A stretch of 8,036 nt of DNA, from positions 1 to 8,036 of the forward strand of contig DAOVOU010000077.1 in the NCBI GenBank assembly GCA_030629475.1. The letters run 5' to 3'. Made by a program: the position numbers and the translations under genes. Below are positions 5,419-8,036 of this stretch, piece by piece. This DNA is from Desulfobacterales bacterium (GTDB taxonomy: Bacteria > Desulfobacterota > Desulfobacteria > Desulfobacterales > C00003060). The notes beneath the pieces were generated by a model that saw nothing but the letters and a program-made list of their open reading frames with translations, was not told where the DNA came from and searched no databases. The stretch's first letter is position 1. Every line of letters begins with the position of its first letter.

Positions 5419-6357
5419 ATGAGCCCCTACTGCATCATATTTATGGGTACCCCGGATTTTTCAGTGCCAACTTTAAGGGCCCTTCGTGAAAACCAATATG
5501 ACGTGCTTGCCGTGGTTACACAGCCAGACCGGCCGAAAGGACGTGGACGTCGTCTGGTTCCACCTCAGGTCAAGGAAGTTGCCAGCACATTGGGCTATTC
5601 GGTGCTGCAGCCTCTCAGGATTAAGGAGCCCTGGTTTATCGAGAAAATCATAGCCCTGGATCCGGACCTCTTTGTCGTGGTCGCTTACGGCCGTATCTTG
5701 CCAGGGTCTTTTTTATCGATTCCCCATCTTGGGGCCATCAACATCCATCCCTCACTTCTCCCCAAATACCGAGGGCCTGCCCCTATCCAGTGGGCCATTA
5801 TCAACGGAGAGCAAGAGACTGGCGTCACTACCATGTGGATGGATGAGGGAATGGACACAGGAGACATCCTGCTGAGCTCCAAGGTCCCTATCAGGCCGGA
5901 CGATACCTCCGGGAGTCTTCACCGCCGGCTGGCTGAGGTCGGGGCACAGCTTTTGATCGAAACATTGACCAAGCTCAAGTCCGCAGATTTTGTGGGTAAA
6001 CCCCAGGACAAGTCGGGTGCCACTTATGCACCTTTACTGAAAAAGAAAGACGGGCGCATAGACTGGACCAGCGACGCCAGGTCAGTGGATGCCTTTATTC
6101 GAGGGATGACCCCCTGGCCGGGTGCCTTTACCTTCCTTTTTGGCAAAAGGCTCAAGGTATTGAAGGCCAAAGACCTTCAAAAGCCAGCCAGGGAAAAGCC
6201 GGGTGCTGTTTTAGAAGGATTTCCAGGGGACTTCAATGTTGCAACAGGGCGCGGCATATTGGCCATAGAAGAGGTGCAACTTGAATCTGCAAAACGCCTT
6301 CCGGTTGAAGATTTCTTAAGGGGCTGTCCTGTGCCCGGCGGCACACTCCTTGGATAG
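5419..6357 (+). CDS. fmt: Methionyl-tRNA formyltransferase
   Basis: Transfers a formyl group from 10-formyl-tetrahydrofolate to initiator Met-tRNA in the cytosol. The 312-aa length is standard. The N-terminal Rossmann-type catalytic domain starts with IIFMGTPDFSVPTL (6-19). The catalytic triad is visible: Asn108 and His110 in NIHPSLLPKYRG, and Asp146 in EGMDTGDI. PAPIQWAI (120-127) is the usual continuation. The C-terminal tRNA-binding domain (about 205-312) contains DGRIDW (211-216) and MTPWPGAF (230-237). The start ATG 5419 has only a weak AAGA upstream, and an 8-bp repeat array ends 19 bp before it. rsmB follows after 6 bp. The usual partner def is not immediately upstream. Confidence 0.96.
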   Translation: MSPYCIIFMGTPDFSVPTLRALRENQYDVLAVVTQPDRPKGRGRRLVPPQVKEVASTLGYSVLQPLRIKEPWFIEKIIALDPDLFVVVAYGRILPGSFLSIPHLGAINIHPSLLPKYRGPAPIQWAIINGEQETGVTTMWMDEGMDTGDILLSSKVPIRPDDTSGSLHRRLAEVGAQLLIETLTKLKSADFVGKPQDKSGATYAPLLKKKDGRIDWTSDARSVDAFIRGMTPWPGAFTFLFGKRLKVLKAKDLQKPAREKPGAVLEGFPGDFNVATGRGILAIEEVQLESAKRLPVEDFLRGCPVPGGTLLG

Positions 6358-6363
6358 CTGAGC

Positions 6364-7719
6364 ATGGTAGCCGTTTCCCGTCGTATTGGCCTTTCGGTTT
6401 TAAAAGGCCTGGATGACTCAAATGCCTTCCCGGAAGGTCTCCTTGACAGGGCATTTGAACGAGAGCCGCAGCTCATAAGGAAAGACCGAGCCCTGGCTAC
6501 TGAACTGGTGTATGGTGTGCTTCGGTGGCGGAGCCGCCTTGACTGGGTGATCTGCCAACTTTCAAAGACTCCCATCCGCAAGATAGACCCATTTGTTCTA
6601 AACATTATTCGGCTGGGCCTCTATCAAATCCTTTTTCATTCCCGTATTCCTCCGTCGGCTGCAGTAAACGATTCTGTGGAGATGGCCAAGGATAGAGAAC
6701 CCTTTTGGGTTGTCCGCTTTGTAAACGGTGTAATGCGATCTGCGGCGCGGAGAGCAAAAGAGATCCCGCTGCCGGATTATGCTGATGATCCGGTTCAGGC
6801 CATTGCCATAAGAGAATCCCACCCTTTGTGGCTGGTCGAACGATGGGTGGAGCGCCTGGGTGTAGAAGAAACAAAACGGCTCTGCAAGGCGAACAATCAG
6901 GTTCCCGCCGTGACAGTTCGGGCCAACACTCTCAAGGTTAGCCGACAGGAGCTGCTCAACTCACTGAGAGACCATGTTAGGCAAATTACACCAACCAGAT
7001 TTGCCCCGGATGGACTCTCCCTTAAAGGATTGAGGCATGCGGTTGCCGACATCCCTTCGTTCAGGGATGGCTGGTTTCAGGTACAGGATGAGGCTGCGCA
7101 ACTCGTGACTCATCTGCTTGATCCAAAACCGGGTGAAACAGTCCTGGACGCCTGTGCCGGGTTTGGCGGCAAGACGGGCCACATTGCGCAGCTCATGAAA
7201 AATCGCGGCAAGATTAAAGCAATGGAAAAGCAGTCATGGAAATTGGACCGGCTCAAGACATCTTTGGCGCGCCTTGGCATTTCCGCGGTTACCACCTGGC
7301 ACCATGACCTGTCAGAGTCCATTTCTGTTTCGCTTTCCGGTACTTTTGACCGGATCTTGCTTGATGCGCCTTGTTCTGGTCTTGGTGTGCTCCGGAGGAA
7401 TCCGGACGCCAAATGGAAAAAAACCGAGATGGATCTCAATAGACTTCGGGCCGATCAACTGCATTTCCTTGGCTGCCTTGCCCACTTACTCAAAAGAGGT
7501 GGACGCCTGGTTTACTGTGTGTGTAGTCTTGAGCCCGAGGAAGGGGAGGATGTGGTGGAAGACTTTTTGAAGAATCAAGCCCAATTTGTTATAGATCGAG
7601 AACCCGTTGGGCTTTTCGATGTGGATGAACGCCTGGTGGACAGCTCGGGCTTTTTCAGAAGCTTACCTCATGAGCACGACATGGACGGATTCTTTGCAGT
7701 ACGTCTGAAAAGGAAGTAA
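6364..7719 (+). CDS. rsmB: 16S rRNA (cytosine-967 C5)-methyltransferase RsmB
   Basis: SAM-dependent enzyme that makes m5C967 in 16S rRNA. It has 451 aa with the full domain set: an N-terminal NusB-like RNA-binding domain (about 5-130), a linker/RNA-recognition region (about 145-245, with WFQVQDEAAQLV at 237-248) and a Rossmann methyltransferase domain (about 255-450). Motif I is LDACAGFGGKTGH (261-273); most relatives read DACAAPGGKT, so GF replaces AP. Motif IV is LLDAPCSGLG with Cys337, and motif VI is YCVCSLEPEEGE with Cys387 as the expected nucleophile. RRNPDAKW (344-351) is typical. ATG 6364 lies 6 bp after the fmt stop, so the two genes form an operon, an arrangement common in bacteria. 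No strong Shine-Dalgarno is seen, suggesting coupling to fmt translation. Confidence 0.95.
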   Translation: MVAVSRRIGLSVLKGLDDSNAFPEGLLDRAFEREPQLIRKDRALATELVYGVLRWRSRLDWVICQLSKTPIRKIDPFVLNIIRLGLYQILFHSRIPPSAAVNDSVEMAKDREPFWVVRFVNGVMRSAARRAKEIPLPDYADDPVQAIAIRESHPLWLVERWVERLGVEETKRLCKANNQVPAVTVRANTLKVSRQELLNSLRDHVRQITPTRFAPDGLSLKGLRHAVADIPSFRDGWFQVQDEAAQLVTHLLDPKPGETVLDACAGFGGKTGHIAQLMKNRGKIKAMEKQSWKLDRLKTSLARLGISAVTTWHHDLSESISVSLSGTFDRILLDAPCSGLGVLRRNPDAKWKKTEMDLNRLRADQLHFLGCLAHLLKRGGRLVYCVCSLEPEEGEDVVEDFLKNQAQFVIDREPVGLFDVDERLVDSSGFFRSLPHEHDMDGFFAVRLKRK

Positions 7720-7725
7720 CAGTTC

Positions 7726-7752
7726 ACCGCAGAGACCGCAAAGAGCGCAGAG
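7726..7752. repeat. Three tandem 9-bp units (ACCGCAGAG type)
   Basis: Units ACCGCAGAG, ACCGCAAAG and AGCGCAGAG directly after the rsmB stop. The last unit begins a small stem AGCGC (7744-7748) with GCGCT (7755-7759), which has no following T-run, so it is not a clear terminator. From memory, the motif resembles repeats seen between genes in other deltaproteobacteria. Confidence 0.7.
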
Positions 7753-7780
7753 GTGCGCTTACAGCGGAAAGTAATACGTT

Positions 7781-7870
7781 GCCTGTTGTCGAATGCGGCC
7801 TCGACACTTTCGCTGCATCTAAGGACAGGTCCTTCCCTCGAAGAGGGATTGGGCTGCCCAAACAACAGGC
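7781..7870 (+). ncRNA. Candidate structured RNA or palindromic element upstream of the last ORF
   Basis: A perfect 8-bp long-range stem GCCTGTTG (7781-7788) with CAACAGGC (7863-7870) closes a region holding four local hairpins. These are TGTCGA/TCGACA (7787-7806, sharing two bases with the outer stem), AAGGAC/GTCCTT (7821-7834), CCCTC/GAGGG around GAA (7835-7847) and GGGC/GCCC (7851-7859). Nearly the whole 90 nt is paired. It ends 16 nt before an ATG with a good ribosome binding site, so it could be a 5' regulatory RNA. It could equally be a repeat of the REP/MITE kind. I recognise no known family; strand is assigned from the downstream ORF. Confidence 0.35.
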
Positions 7871-7876
7871 CATACC

Positions 7877-7880
7877 GGAG
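7877..7880 (+). promoter_or_regulatory. Ribosome binding site of the right-edge ORF
   Basis: GGAG, 5 nt before ATG 7886. It is the main support that the edge ORF is real. Confidence 0.45.
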
Positions 7881-7885
7881 CAAGC

Positions 7886-8036
7886 ATGTGGGAATACTAT
7901 TTTGAAAGCGCTGGAATGGGCCAGCCGGATACATTGGTAAGAGACTATCTTTTTAGAATGACAGATTGGCTTATATCTGAACCTCAGTCTTTGGATGAGG
8001 GAGGGACATTAGAGGGACGGCGAACCCCTCCTTGCC
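7886..8036 (+). CDS. N-terminal fragment of an unidentified protein
   Basis: Open from ATG 7886 to the right edge, giving 50 residues with no stop. It starts MWEYYFESAGMGQPDTLVRD and continues with an aromatic-rich, mildly acidic stretch, including LFRMTDWLI. I recognise no family. There is no signal peptide or membrane segment. The in-frame stop at 7820-7822 and absence of other start codons between fix the start at 7886, which has a GGAG at good spacing. The composition toward the edge (GGTLEGRRTPPC) is less protein-like, so a short ORF ending soon after the edge is possible. It follows rsmB by 166 bp on the same strand, with a structured segment in between. Confidence 0.45.
   Translation, partial: MWEYYFESAGMGQPDTLVRDYLFRMTDWLISEPQSLDEGGTLEGRRTPPC

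Noticed and set aside
7668..7934. Minus-strand reading frame of 88 codons across the rsmB end
   Set aside because: It runs antisense through the rsmB C-terminus, the 9-bp array and the hairpin segment, and its translation has no protein-like domain.

Overview
The window looks like chromosomal DNA of a Gram-negative bacterium with about 50% GC, most likely a deltaproteobacterium (Desulfobacterota). That assignment is inference. It rests on the style of the proteins (a zinc-ribbon integrase and a PERRSGLDRRSG-type tail) and on degenerate 8-9 bp tandem repeats in nearly every longer intergenic gap. No rRNA or other taxonomic marker is present.

Left part (1 to about 1504): probably one end of an integrated element. 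It holds the C-terminal tail of an arginine-rich protein (1-126), a leader with strong self-complementarity (about 140-210), and a complete tyrosine-recombinase integrase (227-1390). The integrase ends 114 bp from the 3' end of a tRNA-Leu(CAG) gene on the opposite strand (1505-1591). Integrase beside a tRNA 3' end is the classic geometry of tRNA-targeted integration, so the element boundary should lie in the tRNA 3' half. The other att site is not in this window.

Middle part (1688-4327): a plus-strand cluster of ribF (FMN/FAD synthesis), a polytopic membrane protein of the UPF0104 / lysylphosphatidylglycerol-synthase transmembrane family, and a Nudix hydrolase of ADP-sugar-pyrophosphatase type. 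The Nudix gene overlaps the membrane-protein gene by 47 bp, so the three are probably co-transcribed. A likely sigma70 promoter for the tRNA lies in the divergent gap.

Right part (4516-7719): nfi (endonuclease V, deaminated-base repair), then fmt and rsmB only 6 bp apart (initiator-tRNA formylation and 16S rRNA m5C967 methylation). fmt-rsmB is a common translation operon. The usual def partner is not adjacent; nfi sits upstream instead. After rsmB come a 9-bp repeat array, an approximately 90-nt segment with several nested hairpins closed by an 8-bp long-range stem (7781-7870), and the start of an unidentified protein (7886 to the right edge).

The core genes are ordinary housekeeping genes. 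The most unusual material is intergenic: six short-period tandem arrays at 4373-4454, 5262-5399 and 7726-7752, the multi-hairpin segment before the last ORF, and the integrase leader. I do not see a convincing new multi-gene system.
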